Source: Aulostomus chinensis
Lineage: Eukaryota > Chordata > Actinopteri > Syngnathiformes > Aulostomidae
Assembly: GCA_037954235.1 (NCBI GenBank)
Contig: JBBMOA010000018.1
Span: 6,446,501 to 6,510,500 of the forward strand
Length of the DNA: 64,000 bases
Direction of reading: 5' to 3'
Made by a program: the position numbers and the translations under genes. Shown in pieces: positions 51,074 to 61,470 of the stretch; position 1 is the stretch's first letter, and every line of letters starts with the position of its first letter. The notes beneath the pieces were generated by a model. That model worked only from the letters and a program-made list of their open reading frames with translations, was not told where the DNA came from and searched no databases.

Positions 51074-51313
51074 ATAGATGAGAGAAGTCTAAGATTGTGA
51101 TTTTAAATGTGTATTTATGTCACTTAAAATTTTCAACGGTAAAAATTAAAAACGAGTCATAAAATGTAACAGTGAGAGAATCGGATATATCATTTGCTCT
51201 GCCTTATGGGATGAGTATTAAGTAGTCTTAGTACCTTCGCCTTTTTTTTCCTACCGTCTCTGCTCTGAATCAAATGTATTAAGCTCACAATTCATCTGCT
51301 CACTGGTTGGCTG

Positions 51314-51694
51314 GTTCCACCCATTCATCCATGTTCTTCTGCTTATCCTGTTAAAGGTCACAGGGGCCTGGAGCCTATCCCAGCAGCCTTCGGGGGAGAG
51401 GTGGGGTTCACCCTGGACGGGTTGCCAGCCCATGACAGGGCCAACACATAGAGACAGACAACCATTCACACTCACAGTCACACCTACGGTCAATTTAGAG
51501 TATCAATCAGCCTCGTCTCCTCTTGATGTCTTTGGACTGTGGGAGGAAGCTGGAGTACCAGAGAGAACCCACACAGGAACAGGGAGAACATGGAGACTCA
51601 CACAGAAAGATCCTGTGCTGGAGCGGGGGCTTGAACCCAGAACCTTCTTGCTGTGAGGCGACAGTGCTGACCACTGCCCCACCGTGCCGCCTGT
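51314..51694 (-). mobile_element. tRNA-headed SINE with short TSD (copy 2)
   Basis: Minus-strand head: CGGCACGGTGGGGCAGTGGTC (A-box region), CTGTCGCCTCACAGCAAG, then GGGTTCAAGCCCC (B-box region). The body and tail follow the copies at 10.9 and 56.2 kb, including the blocks that read GCCAACACATAGAGACAGAC and GGAGCCTATCCCAGCAG on the plus strand. It ends in a degraded CATTCATCCATG tail. TTGGCTG occurs at both sides (51307-51313 and 51695-51701), a likely 7-bp remnant of the target-site duplication. It is more diverged than copy 3 and has small internal deletions. Confidence 0.75.
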
Positions 51695-52122
51695 TTGGCT
51701 GAATTTTTACTCAAATGACACATAAATGGAAAATTATAATCCCATTTGAATTACATCACCTTCATTTTGACAACAGTCATTTATGGACATCTTCAGGAGT
51801 ATAAAAAAAAAACGCTTTTTAAAATTTTTTTCTCAGCTGAATATCAATAAAGGTGGTGCCGATGGTTCAAAAGTGTTTTCTTTTACTTTAAGTTTCCATC
51901 CCTGTCTTGAATCACATGTCTAATTGTTGTGGTTAGTGCGCTGCACTGATGAGAGGGTGTCATGGGCATACTGGTGTGATGGGGTTGCGTCAGTGTACGG
52001 GATGGTGCTCTGGCATGTCACATTCTTCGGGGAACACAAATCAAATTGGCATTGTAAGCTCGTCAATCATCGCTGTTTTTTGGCAAACTACTCGACTATC
52101 ACAGATGGGTTTCTGGCAATAC
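51695..52122. other. Unique sequence between two SINEs
   Basis: No gene recognised. Contains an A run at 51806-51814. Confidence 0.5.
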
Positions 52123-52375
52123 ATCCATCCATTTTCTGTATCGCTTATCTGCTAAGGGTCGCGGGGGGGGGGGGGGGGGGGTGGAGACTATCCCAGCTGA
52201 CACTGGGCAGGCAGGGTACACCCAGGACAGGTTGCCAGTCCATTGCAGGGCCAACAGGAGCAATTAGGGGCTCGGAATCTTGCTCAAGGACACTTGGTCA
52301 TTGAGGTAAGTGAGGATCGAACCAGCGACCCTGCAGTTGCTAGACGGCCACTCTACCTCTGAGCCATGCCGCCCC
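52123..52375 (-). mobile_element. tRNA-headed SINE, second head type, perfect 12-bp TSD
   Basis: TTCTGGCAATAC is present without mismatch at 52111-52122 and 52376-52387, defining a 253-bp insertion exactly. On the minus strand the head is GGGGCGGCATGGCTCAGAGG, TAGAGTGGCCGTCTAGCAAC, then B-box GGTTCGATCC, the same head as at 39.7 kb. It then joins the GCCAACA...CCAGTCCATTGCAGG body and the GGGATAGTCTCCAC...TAAGCGATACAG...GGATGGAT tail shared with the other head type. A run of 19 G (52163-52181) sits in the tail region. The perfect duplication suggests a relatively recent insertion. Confidence 0.88.
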
Positions 52376-55300
52376 TTCTGGCAATACGGTCCTGTCAAAG
52401 CAATGATTGGCCACTGCAACATTTTGGTGTCACAATGAACTTTTATGGTCTTCTTTCAGAAATCCCCAGACAGGCGAGAAAGTGTTTTATTTTGTCAAAG
52501 GGCTTTGCTCCTCTTGTTGCATGTTGCTCTCTGATGAAAAATAAAACTATAGAATGCTCATGACAGTATAATGACAATACACTGAAATACAAAGTCAAAG
52601 TGCCTGTTAATCGTTGTACTGCACTAATGTCTAAGCTGAGAGGTAGCATATCAATGTCAAGCAGAAAAATATAATCCCATTAATAACATTAACAAAAGAA
52701 AACGTTCAATATGCAGATGTGTATTGTAAATTTATGTCTTTTCAATATTCATTCACCCTTCTTAAGTATGGTTGTGTAATAAGTACTCTGAATGGAAAAA
52801 TGGTGGGGTAATGCTTTATTTAAGGACTATTGAGATAAGTTATGAAGGAACTGTCTGAAGTACCTTTTTCATAAACTTGAATTTTTAATGAATCGCTCTT
52901 TGGAGGTTCTCATCTCTTACAGTTTGTGGTGGAGCAAACAGAGTAGAGATACTGGAACTAACAAAAACAGCTATTTACTGCTGTGAAGGCAGAAGTGGAA
53001 TCCAAGAAAAAAAACAACTAACTAAACTGAGGAAGCTAACAAATAATATCCTACATATAAAAAACGGAGGAAGAGACTGGCATGAAGCAAGCAAAACAGA
53101 CGAGCTGAAAAATGAGTAATAGAGCGAGCCAAACCAAAACACAACCTCAACTAATTACATAAGACGAGACAGGTGGGAGAACAAAGCACGGAAGGAGCTG
53201 ATTGGATGAGATTCACTGGGAACAAGGCTGAGGGTGACTGATCAACTGGAGAGACACAGGTGTTCGCAGGAAAAAGGTGCGAAAAAGGAAGTAAGACAAG
53301 AGGAGACATACAAGAGAATTCATTTCAAAATAAAACAGGGATCGAACCAAACCGGGGGGGGGGGGGTACGTAGAAATATAGAAATGGCAACCTAAAGAAA
53401 ATGACACAATGATCGAAACCAGAGAGTCCGTGAATAATGCAAACTCAGAGTCCAAAACTTAAACACGGCCCAGATGGGACAATGATAAATGGGTTCAAAG
53501 TGACTCCAAAGATAAAAAAATGTAAGTAAATTATGAAGTTAGCAGGAATACGACTGCTAAACGCTTGTGTGTAGGCAGCTACAAGCAGCACTGTGAGCAG
53601 TGTCCAGGCTGTGTTTGGCTCACAGTCCCTCACTCACGAGGCTCTTAATAGGGCTCCCTCATGTCACACCAGGCAAGATTCAATGACTCTCGCAGTGCAT
53701 GCAACAAAAATGATTAACCATTTCCACTTGCTGGGTCTGGTGCAGTTCATTAGGTGTCGAAAGATCTTCTGTATTCCCTGAATAAAAGAAGCAAAAATGT
53801 AAAGCCAGGGCAAGCCAAAAGGACACCGCATTTGATTGCATCTGGAAGCACAACAGCCGAAACCAGCTGGTTGATCAGGGGGAAGAAACAGAACTGAATG
53901 GAGGTTTTACTCCTCGTTCCTCTTCTGTTTTACAAAAGGTGAATATTCAGGTTTATTATTTACCAGTAACCCTGTTTACACTGATCTTCTCTGTTATTGC
54001 AGTGCCGGGAGCAAAACTTGGCTTTCACACAGTTAAATTGAATGGGGGGAAAAAAAAGACAAATTTACCCATGTGCTGGCCAAATCTAATGTTTGTAATA
54101 AATACGATGAACGGAATGACACCCTATGATAAGGTAAATGAAAAGTGCATAAAATCAGTTAATCACATCCACCCGTATTTAAAATTAGCACAGTGTGTGT
54201 TTGTGTTTGTGTGAAAATATCACCCATAACTGTGCCATTACAGGATTTAATTGTTTTTTCATCGTCTGCAGCAAACCAAAAAATAAACGTGAATCAGTGA
54301 TGAATGTATTTGACTGTCCTTCGTAATTTTTCTCCATCCAGGACCATTACTCCGTCACTCCTATCAAACCTGAATTGCAGCAAAGTGGCAGCTGTCACCG
54401 GGCTGCACACTGAACCCCATCCTGCTCTCACTGGTGGACAAAAACAAAAACTGAGAGCTTCTCAAGTTGATCCTCGCACAGTAACACGGTGAGCTGTACA
54501 TTAAACCAGCTGTTTTATCCTCTCCTGTTCCAAGGCTAAATTATCCGCTACATTCATTAGACAAGGTACTGAGACACTCCTGAGTCATCTTGGCGGTTAG
54601 TTAAATATTTATAAGTCCCAATTTGGAAAACAAGCGCTCTCTCACGCAAGATGTGACTGGCCAGTGTGTGAGTGCTTTGAAACTCCCTGGAATAGAATGA
54701 GTCGCTAATTAGGGAGCAGTCGTTGGCATAACTTGCACAGTCCCATTGATTCCTTCTTCAGGGACAGGAGTTTCTCAGCAGGAGTCAAACACACAGTCTT
54801 TTTTATTTATTTGAAAATCGTACAGCTGGACGCTCATGAGCAGAGGCCTCGTCGGCCCAATTCAATTTTCCTGCTTGCAAATGGCTACGTGATAGTCCAA
54901 GTGGCCAATTTATACACCTATCTGAAGCCCAGAGAGCTTCCGTGCCGATAAATCATTGGATGCATATAATTATGTAGTGTGTGTTGAAAGGAGTGCTCCC
55001 TCATGGGATATTTAACATTTTACTTTGCACTGCAGTTTACTGCACTTGTGACTCCTCTTTAATACTCTCTCCACTGCTGCTACCCCCCCATTCATGACAT
55101 GCTACTCAAATAGCATCGCTGGGATGCCTCTCTATGTGGTCGCAGACGGGAGGTCCTCCTGGCATGGAGGATCAGCTGATTTAAAGCCTAACTGTCTCAT
55201 AAAGAAAACAGAAGGGGGTTTTTAGTCAAACACCTCCAAGATATGTTTACCACCACCTTTCCAGCAATATCCTTGCACAATTTCCTGACATCATTTCACT

Positions 55301-55962
55301 TCAAAATTAAGTACGATAACAATTATAGTCCCTCCTGCCGCTGTAAAATACTCACTTATGGAGCGTTGCCTAAATGTAATGAAGAGAAAGTGTTAAATTC
55401 CCACACCCACATTCCTAGAAACAAGCACGCACTCGTGCAAACATTCATGTTTTTAGCTGTGTCCTGTTGTATCCTCACTTCCAAAGACTCATCCAACTCC
55501 AGGATTCAGTGAGTGGGAAGTGGTTTTTTTTGGATGGCACCCAACGTTGAGAGAGATAAAATGTTTTTTTATGGTTTCATAGAGTGGAGAGTCATCACTA
55601 ATTTGTGGACGTGTATGCCTTTGGGCATTGAAAACACACTGATAATGTTTAAAGATCCATTTTAATGAGATGTTTTAACTTTTTCAAGTTAAGTTAAGCG
55701 TCCTGTTATGGACCGGCCTCCTGCTGGACATCCCTTTTTCCCGTCATCCAGTACCAGTCCGCTTCAGACAGGAAGCATTACACATGCTTCATAATCCTCG
55801 CTTCCGTAAAACACATAGTTTAGCCAGCATTTTTAGTCCATAAGTCTACTTCTCGAGAGGCTCGTGGCAAACCCAAGTTTTAGAAAGCAAAAGACAAATG
55901 ACACACTGACAGGCTAACGCACTCCGTGATCCTGCAGTGAACAACGACCAGCATTGCTCTGT
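52376..55962. other. Unique non-coding sequence
   Basis: No gene called. A G run lies at 53354-53367. One exon-like open segment (54342-54488) and a strong conserved-element-like stretch (54560-54960) are described as findings. Confidence 0.5.
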
Positions 55963-55963
55963 G

Positions 55964-55997
<34 letters not shown>

Positions 55998-56010
55998 GAT
56001 ATATATATAC
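55963..56010. repeat. (TATC)n(TATA)n(GATA)n self-complementary microsatellite
   Basis: TATCTATCTATCTATC passes through TATATATATATA into GATAGATATATATA. The left and right arms are reverse complements, so the array can fold into a hairpin. Confidence 0.9.
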
Positions 56011-56211
56011 ACAAATCTCGTAATACGATAGCATACAATACATGATATTCAGCTCACAATACGATATATGTCACGATATTCAGCTCACGATATAATTTCA
56101 TACACTTACATCCTTTTATGAAAGATTTTAAAGGGACAAAGTGATTTTGGTGACATCTTGTGAGTGTTCCATTGACTTGGATTGAATTAATTGAACTGAA
56201 AGCATCAATTA

Positions 56212-56556
56212 GGTGGCACGGTGGTGCAGTGGTTAGCACTGTCGCCTCACAGCCAGAAGGTTCCAGGTTCGAGTCCCGGCTCGGGCACGGGATCTTTCTG
56301 TGTGGAGTCTCCATGTTCTCCCTGTGCCTGTGTGGGTTCTCTCTGGTACTCCGGCTTCCTCCCACCATCCAAAGACATGCAATTGGTATTCTAAATTGAC
56401 CCAAGGTATGAATTTGAGTGTGAATGGTTGTTGTCTATATATGTTGGCCCTGCGACCTGTCCAGGGTGTAACCCGCCTCCCGCCTGTAGCTGCTGGGATA
56501 GGCTCCAGCCCCCCCACGACCCTTGATAGGAATAAGTGGAAGACAATGGATGGATG
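56212..56556 (+). mobile_element. tRNA-headed SINE with perfect 14-bp TSD (copy 3)
   Basis: GAAAGCATCAATTA flanks the element exactly (56198-56211 and 56557-56570). The plus strand begins GGTGGCACGGTGGTGCAGTG, then GTTAGCACTGTCGCCTCAC, a B-box GGTTCGAGTCCCGG, the TTTCTGTGTGGAGTCTCCAT and GGTTCTCTCTGGTACTCCGG blocks, GTTGGCCCTGCGACCTGTCC, GCTGGGATAGGCTCCAGCCC and AATAAGTGGAAGACAATGG, ending (TGGA)n. It is the cleanest copy in the window, 345 bp long, and is inserted in the left part of the degenerate hAT element. As in the other copies, the tail suggests RTE/Rex3-type LINE machinery; that is inference. Confidence 0.9.
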
Positions 56557-56570
56557 GAAAGCATCAATTA

Positions 56571-56844
56571 CACAATATATGGCTCTGACTGGCAGCTTGC
56601 AAATGCTGGACAAAATGAATCAAAGATATGGTGAGAAAATTAGTTTCATTCATTGAGTGCAAATTGTAGCTTGCAAGCTTTTGAAAAGTAAAGTGAACAA
56701 TGGAGAGTTTAAGTGCAGCAAGTAGCCTTCTTTGGCAGCTTTTTTTTTTTTTTTTTTTAGCTAGATACTTAACATATGAGGTAGCCACAAGCCAGTCCAG
56801 CCACCAGGTTAACTAAAAATAAAACATGGCAGCCAATAATTCAA
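56571..56844. other. AT-rich residue of the hAT element, with T run
   Basis: Lies between the SINE and the transposase remnant. It contains a run of about 19 T (56740-56758) and no coding match I recognise. Confidence 0.4.
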
Positions 56845-57292
56845 TTCGCGGGTGACGATAGCATAGTGGGGCTCCATCGCATTCACCATGCGCCCTAAAG
56901 CCGGTGTTTTCCACCACAAAATAAGGTCTCAACTCCTGTCAAATAAAGTAGGCAATGGACTCCGTAATTTCCTGCGACCTTGGTGAAGCAGATGGGAACT
57001 TGTAGCCACCACCACGGTCACTGTTCAGCGTGGTTTGTTTCAGCGTAGTTTGTTTCGGGTAGCGCCACAGCTTCTTGGGCTCGGTCTCAGTTAACATTTC
57101 TTTGTCTGGGTGATGACGTTTTAGGTGGGTTAGCAGGTTGGTGGTATTTCCAGAGTACGTAACATTTGTGTGACACAGTTTGCAAACTGCCATTATTTTG
57201 TCTAAATCGTCGCTTTTCTTTTTGTTTTTGAACCCAAAACGATCCCACACATCTGAGTTTAAGCATACAAGCGCTGGATTTACACTCGCCGC
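56845..57292 (-). pseudogene. ZBED-like hAT transposase pseudogene
   Basis: On the minus strand a clear BED-type zinc finger reads SDVWDRFGFKNKKKSD (from 57256), then VCKLCHTNVTYSGNTTNLL and THLKRHHPD; the zinc ligands are Cys-x2-Cys and His-x3-His, all present. A Lys/Pro/Thr linker leads to QEITESIAYFI (ending at 56939), which matches the hAT block that follows the linker. There a TGA interrupts; the same frame continues LRPYFVVENTGFR, and after a frame change MVNAMEPHYAIVTRE (from 56889), again recognisable hAT sequence. The RNase-H-like catalytic domain and dimerisation domain are absent. The N-terminus is displaced by the MITE-like insertion at 57293. Related intact proteins are hAT transposases and the domesticated ZBED genes. 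Dead copy. Confidence 0.8.
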
Positions 57293-57774
57293 CAATGTTC
57301 CCTTGAAGGGGCTCAGTCGCGCACCGCTCACGCATTCTCAGCGCACAAGAAAATCTACAGTATGTATGCATGCAGCGCATAGACTCGGTGAGTGACAGGT
57401 GTCCAGCCAATGATACGACATGGCTCACTTAGGCTATGCAGCCAATCATAACATTGACAGTGCTTGCGTTTGTGCCCTGCCCATACGCGTCGTGGCATAG
57501 TGCAGGTTAACTAGCTAACAGTGCGGCAGAGATAAGAGACGGCGACGGTAGCTCAGCGGGTGAGTTGTAAACCCCCAAAATATTAAAAGTAAACGAATAG
57601 AAATTGCTCGTGTAATTTGATTCTTTTAATAAGCCATGTACCTTGCAATGCTCCCAAGTGTTGAACAGGTGTGTGGCTACATCTTGCACAACTGATGTTG
57701 CTCACATTGGTCCTCCGTTTGCTCAGGGAGCTTGTGTGTATGCCCTGACACATGAAAAATTAGAGGGAACAATG
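57293..57774. mobile_element. MITE-like hAT element nested in the BED-finger hAT
   Basis: The left end CAATGTTCCCTTGAAG and the right end AGAGGGAACAATG are inverted copies over ten of eleven bases (CAATGTTCCCT against CATTGTTCCCT). The left subterminal part is rich in GCGCAC and CTCACGC; the right has CATGAAAAATTAGAGGG. CAATGTTCCCTCTAA-type ends are known to me from fish hAT elements. The interior of about 480 bp has no transposase. A tRNA-like GGTAGCTCAGCGGGTGAG occurs at 57548-57565 but lacks a downstream B-box. The flanks show no convincing duplication (five of eight bases at best). Confidence 0.5.
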
Positions 57775-57930
57775 CATGCAGCCATTGTCCTGAATCTCTC
57801 AGCTCTAACGTTGGCGTCTGGGTAACTAGAAATGCTCTACAGCGACACTCGCGGCTGGCAGACCTAATTGCTCTTCCTGCACGGGGGATTTGAATGGGGC
57901 TTAATGTATCGATACTCTCTGGGGAAACAA

Positions 57931-59544
57931 TATATATCCTACAAGTGACACGTTTGCTGACTTCTTGCTTGCCCTCATTACGCTCATTGAATTTGTCGAA
58001 AAGATTGTTTGTTTTCCTTGTATTTTTTTTTTTTTTTTTAATGACAAATTAAGCAAAGTTGCTAAAGATTTCATTCTGAAAACCTCCAGGACTTTCATTT
58101 ACCATCTGTGCAACATTCTTTATTTTGTTTTGCTTTATCGCCGACACACTGGGGAAACCAAGCTTTTCTATGTGAAATACATGAACTCTATTGAGTATAA
58201 CGCAAGCATGTTTCATTCTCAAATGCCTTTCAGTTTAGACAGTAAGTGAAATCCCATTTATTCCTGACATGATCTTCATCAGCAGGTGGATATTGATTTT
58301 TTTTTCCATTTTCTCTGTGTGTGTTTAGCACTTCTTATTGACTCCTCTGAAATCTGATTCGTTCAGCAAAAGCAAAAACAACCAAATGAGCGGCTGAAGT
58401 GAAACAAAATGGCAATTCGGTCTGATCGTCAGAAGATTTGAAGTTTATTCTTGAAATTAGAAACAACACGAAGGAGAAGTTACAGTGTTCATAAAAAGAT
58501 TCCATGAAATCTGAACAAACTCAGTTTGCTGACTCGGATCCTGGATTGAGCGGAATCATTGATTCTTTTCTGTAGAAGATGCATTACATGTTGCATTGAA
58601 AATGAAGTTGAACTATTCTCGTTTTGACCGATGCCGGAGAACTGCCTTCAGGCACTAACAACTGTTGGTAAAATGATGTGTCATAAAGTCAAAGTATAAA
58701 TGAAGGCGACTGCAATTACCAATTAAAATGAGCAAATGATGATATCATGCACTTGCCTGTCACAGCGTGCAGAGAGGATGAGTATTAGAGGACACGAAGC
58801 CCCGCGCTGTCTCGTGGAAGGTTATCTACTGTAAATCAATAGGCCTCCTCACTATTGGCATGACTGTGAGCTGACTCAGCCTAATTACCCCCCCAAACGA
58901 CCTTTAAATCACACCAATGAGAACAAATAAATAATGACCGGTTAAAGTACAGCTGTCTTAGCGCTTCTGTCAAAATTGGCACGCACAAATGAATTGTAAA
59001 TTTATGGAAATGCGACAAGCGTGAGAGCTGCCTTTTTGGGTGACAAATTGAAGACAGGGGAACACCCAGGAACCGTCTGCCTGAGTGCCAAGTAAGACAG
59101 TTAATCTCTACAGAAACGCTGCAGACTTTACCTTCTCCTTAGTATTCCCCGCGCTTGTTTCCCTCATCACGGTGAGTTGGTGAGCATTGACAGTTGGGAA
59201 TTTGACAAAGCTATTGACATTCTTCAGGGGGCTAATAACTTCAAGATTGCACACAATGAGTATAATTTTAAATTGGTCTTGAAGCTTGAAGAGAAAAAAA
59301 AAAAAAACATGCAGGAGGCTTGATAGTAGTGTTCAGTCACACCACCCGAGGAGCGTTCGTTTGTATTACGTTGTTTGGATTATGCTGTTATCATTTAAAT
59401 TTCAGTATTGACATAAAATTTGAGTCTGAAACATGAAAATAAAAGCTTAGTCAGAACTGTTTTACCAAAAGGGTTTTATTTTTTATCATCTGTTCTTTTG
59501 TGCAAACATGAGTGAATGGACTTAAATTTTCCCAGTTCCGAGTA
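57931..59544. other. Unique sequence, conserved-element-like
   Basis: No gene called. A T run lies at 58023-58039. The block 58720-59110 is the most enhancer-like stretch in the window and is described as a finding. Confidence 0.5.
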
Positions 59545-59594
59545 CAGATAGATAGAGAGATAGAGAGATAGAGAGATAGAGAGATAGATAGAGT
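59545..59594. repeat. (GATA/GAGA)n microsatellite
   Basis: GATAGATAGAGAGATAGAGA repeated with alternating GATA and GAGA tetramers, about 12 units. Confidence 0.92.
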
Positions 59595-60662
59595 GAAATT
59601 TGAAGCACAAGCTTGTTAAAACTAGCTACAAAAAAACATTTTTAGAAAAAAAAAAAACATGGGCAAAAGGTTCCACCCAGTTCTCCAACTATCCCACTAA
59701 CTTTGTGTACTAGACACAATCTCACTTCCAACTTTTTAAAGTTATTGGGATACATATTTTTCAAAGTGTTTCTGTAACAAATCTCAAGTTTGACAGCTTT
59801 ATTAAGTGATTCTGGGATTGTTCCTCTGGTGCCTGTTTGGACATAACAAGATGCTTTAAAGCTGCAGCTATAATAAACATTGATCTGAGTGCTGGATGTG
59901 AACTCTAACAAAGGCTAATCAAAGGCTCTTGTATTCTGCAGGAAATCTGGTGGGATATTTGATAGATGGCTAACAAGGTTTTGACTCCATCAAAAAAACA
60001 AAAAAAAACAAACAAAAAAGGCTCTCCCAGGATCCCATGTTACCTCATTTTGCTATGAAGTATCTGCTCTTATGTCTTTGTTGACGTTTCAAGTTTTTCA
60101 GACATATGAACTGATACTTGTTAGTACTTTGGTGATCCCTGGACACAGAATTTGGTAATTCCATGATTTTTCCTCTTGCAACATCATGAGGCGGAAATGT
60201 TCTTTTTGTTTTGTACAAATGAGAGGCTCATGCAGATATTAGCATCCAGCCCAAAGCACCTCTGGGCCTCAAAGAGCCGCTAATGTAGCTGTAGACTCTC
60301 ACAGCTCCATCAAAAGCTTGTTGATGATCCATCTGACAAATTCTGCAACGACACATTTTTTATTTTTTTTTAGCACACCCGGGCTTGTCGTTGTTTTGGA
60401 TCTTTTGAGGGGGAAGTCAAACTGAGGACAGTGTTTGGCAGTTGTCACGCCGCAGTGACAGAGCAAGCGTGTGCTTTCGCCTGCCTGGCCCGTCATTAAT
60501 GGCTCCCTGGGAAATGTTTCAGCCTGGTCCTCATTCATCCATTAATCCTCTTTAATTAATTCTCCTTCATTTACCTTAGTTAGAAGAAATCAATACCGCA
60601 GGTTTCACTTAGTTTGACATATGTTCTTTTGTTCTATCCTTTGATGCCGCGCATACATACGC
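59595..60662. other. Unique non-coding sequence
   Basis: No gene recognised. A-rich tract at 59990-60020. The part 60285-60600 is treated as a finding. Confidence 0.5.
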
Positions 60663-60697
60663 GTGTGTTTGTGCGTGTGTGTGTGTGTGTGTGTGTA
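60663..60697. repeat. (GT)n microsatellite
   Basis: About 16 GT units with GTTT and GTGC interruptions near the left end. Confidence 0.92.
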
Positions 60698-61177
60698 TCA
60701 GGGTCAGGGCTAAGTCTGCAGGACATGAATGTGAGTACATTTAAATAGCTCAAAAACACTACATCCAATTTTCTCCATGTGGTGGTCAAGCTGTCTGTCG
60801 CCTGCTTTTGCAGTGCAGACTGTTTTTCACCATGAGGGCCCTGATCCTTTGAGCTCTTTGTCTCTCCCTTAACATTTATAGGCTTTTTTTCAGAGACTCA
60901 AAAGTCAGTCCCTGAGGTTTCAATTAAAAAAGTGTGTTGGATCGGGGTGTGTTCTCTTTAATAGTACAGAGTGATCTTCTGAGTCTTGTTGGAGGGCACT
61001 GCTGGAAGTGTTGCTCCTCTATATCTAACTCGGGTTAATTGTGTTTCTCTCAGCTTCGGCTGACAACAGTACATTGTAAAATGTTTTAGTGTGAGCTCTT
61101 TCCTCAGATCCAGAAAGGGCCGCTGTTGTTGTTTTTTAACCAGAGTTTTCAGTTTTCAAGTTATAATGTTCCCAAAG

Positions 61178-61470
61178 TTAAAGGTCATCTATTATGCAAA
61201 TGTAGTTTTTTATGTTTTTACAACAAAAATATATATTCCCCATGTGACTACATACACCCTAGAGAACCACAATATGTTCCCCTTCTTTGTCTTGCTACAG
61301 CTTTGCACAGCAGCAGTTTAATTTGTCCCTGATGTCATAAAGGCAACATTCACCTTCATACTGACTGTATGCTGCCCCCTCTTTCCTGACGCCCAAAACT
61401 TTATTCTTACAAAAATGTCTAGGGAACAAGCACGCTAGTTTCTCTGTTTATGCCACTAGAGATTCTGGTG
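61178..61470 (+). repeat. Decayed AAAGGTCATCTATTATGCAAA-type dispersed element
   Basis: Order of words: GTTAAAGGTCATCTATTATG, GTTTTTACAACAAAAATATA, TTCCCCATGTGACTACATAC, CACCCTAGAGAACCACAATA, CCCTGATGTCATAAAGGCAAC, then GCCCCCTC and GCCACTAGAGATTCTGG. This follows a fish repeat I remember with CCTATTATGCAAA, TGTCCCC, GATGTCACAAAGGCAAC in the same order. Family not named; no duplication identified. Confidence 0.4.

Larger units (their letters stand above)
55990..57930 (-). mobile_element. Degenerate BED-finger hAT transposon, host of nested insertions
   Basis: A degraded hAT copy is inferred from the transposase remnant (56845-57292) and from flanking CGATA-rich sequence typical of fish hAT terminal regions: two copies of GATATTCAGCTCAC(A/G)ATA(C) at 56044-56095 on the left, and AATGTATCGATACTCTC at 57905-57921 on the right. 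Its span is interrupted by a SINE (56212-56556) and a MITE-like element (57293-57774). Most of the catalytic region is missing, so a large internal deletion preceded or followed the insertions. The outer borders are approximate and no duplication was found. Confidence 0.5.

Noticed and set aside
52320..52375. Genuine tRNA gene suggested by A- and B-box motifs (also at 39.7, 11.2 and 56.2 kb)
   Set aside because: The heads are followed by a common SINE body and a GGAT tail, are flanked by target-site duplications, and lack a paired acceptor stem.
53939..54214. 91-codon plus-strand frame with a hydrophobic, signal-like N-terminus
   Set aside because: Composition follows AT-rich DNA; no domain, no splice logic and a low-complexity end.
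56233..56613. Open frames over 100 codons across the SINE copies (also at 10.9-11.4 and 51.3-51.7 kb)
   Set aside because: They read through SINE sequence; similar peptides recur wherever the SINE occurs.
57548..57565. tRNA-like GGTAGCTCAGCGGGTGAG
   Set aside because: No anticodon arm or B-box follows within the correct distance.
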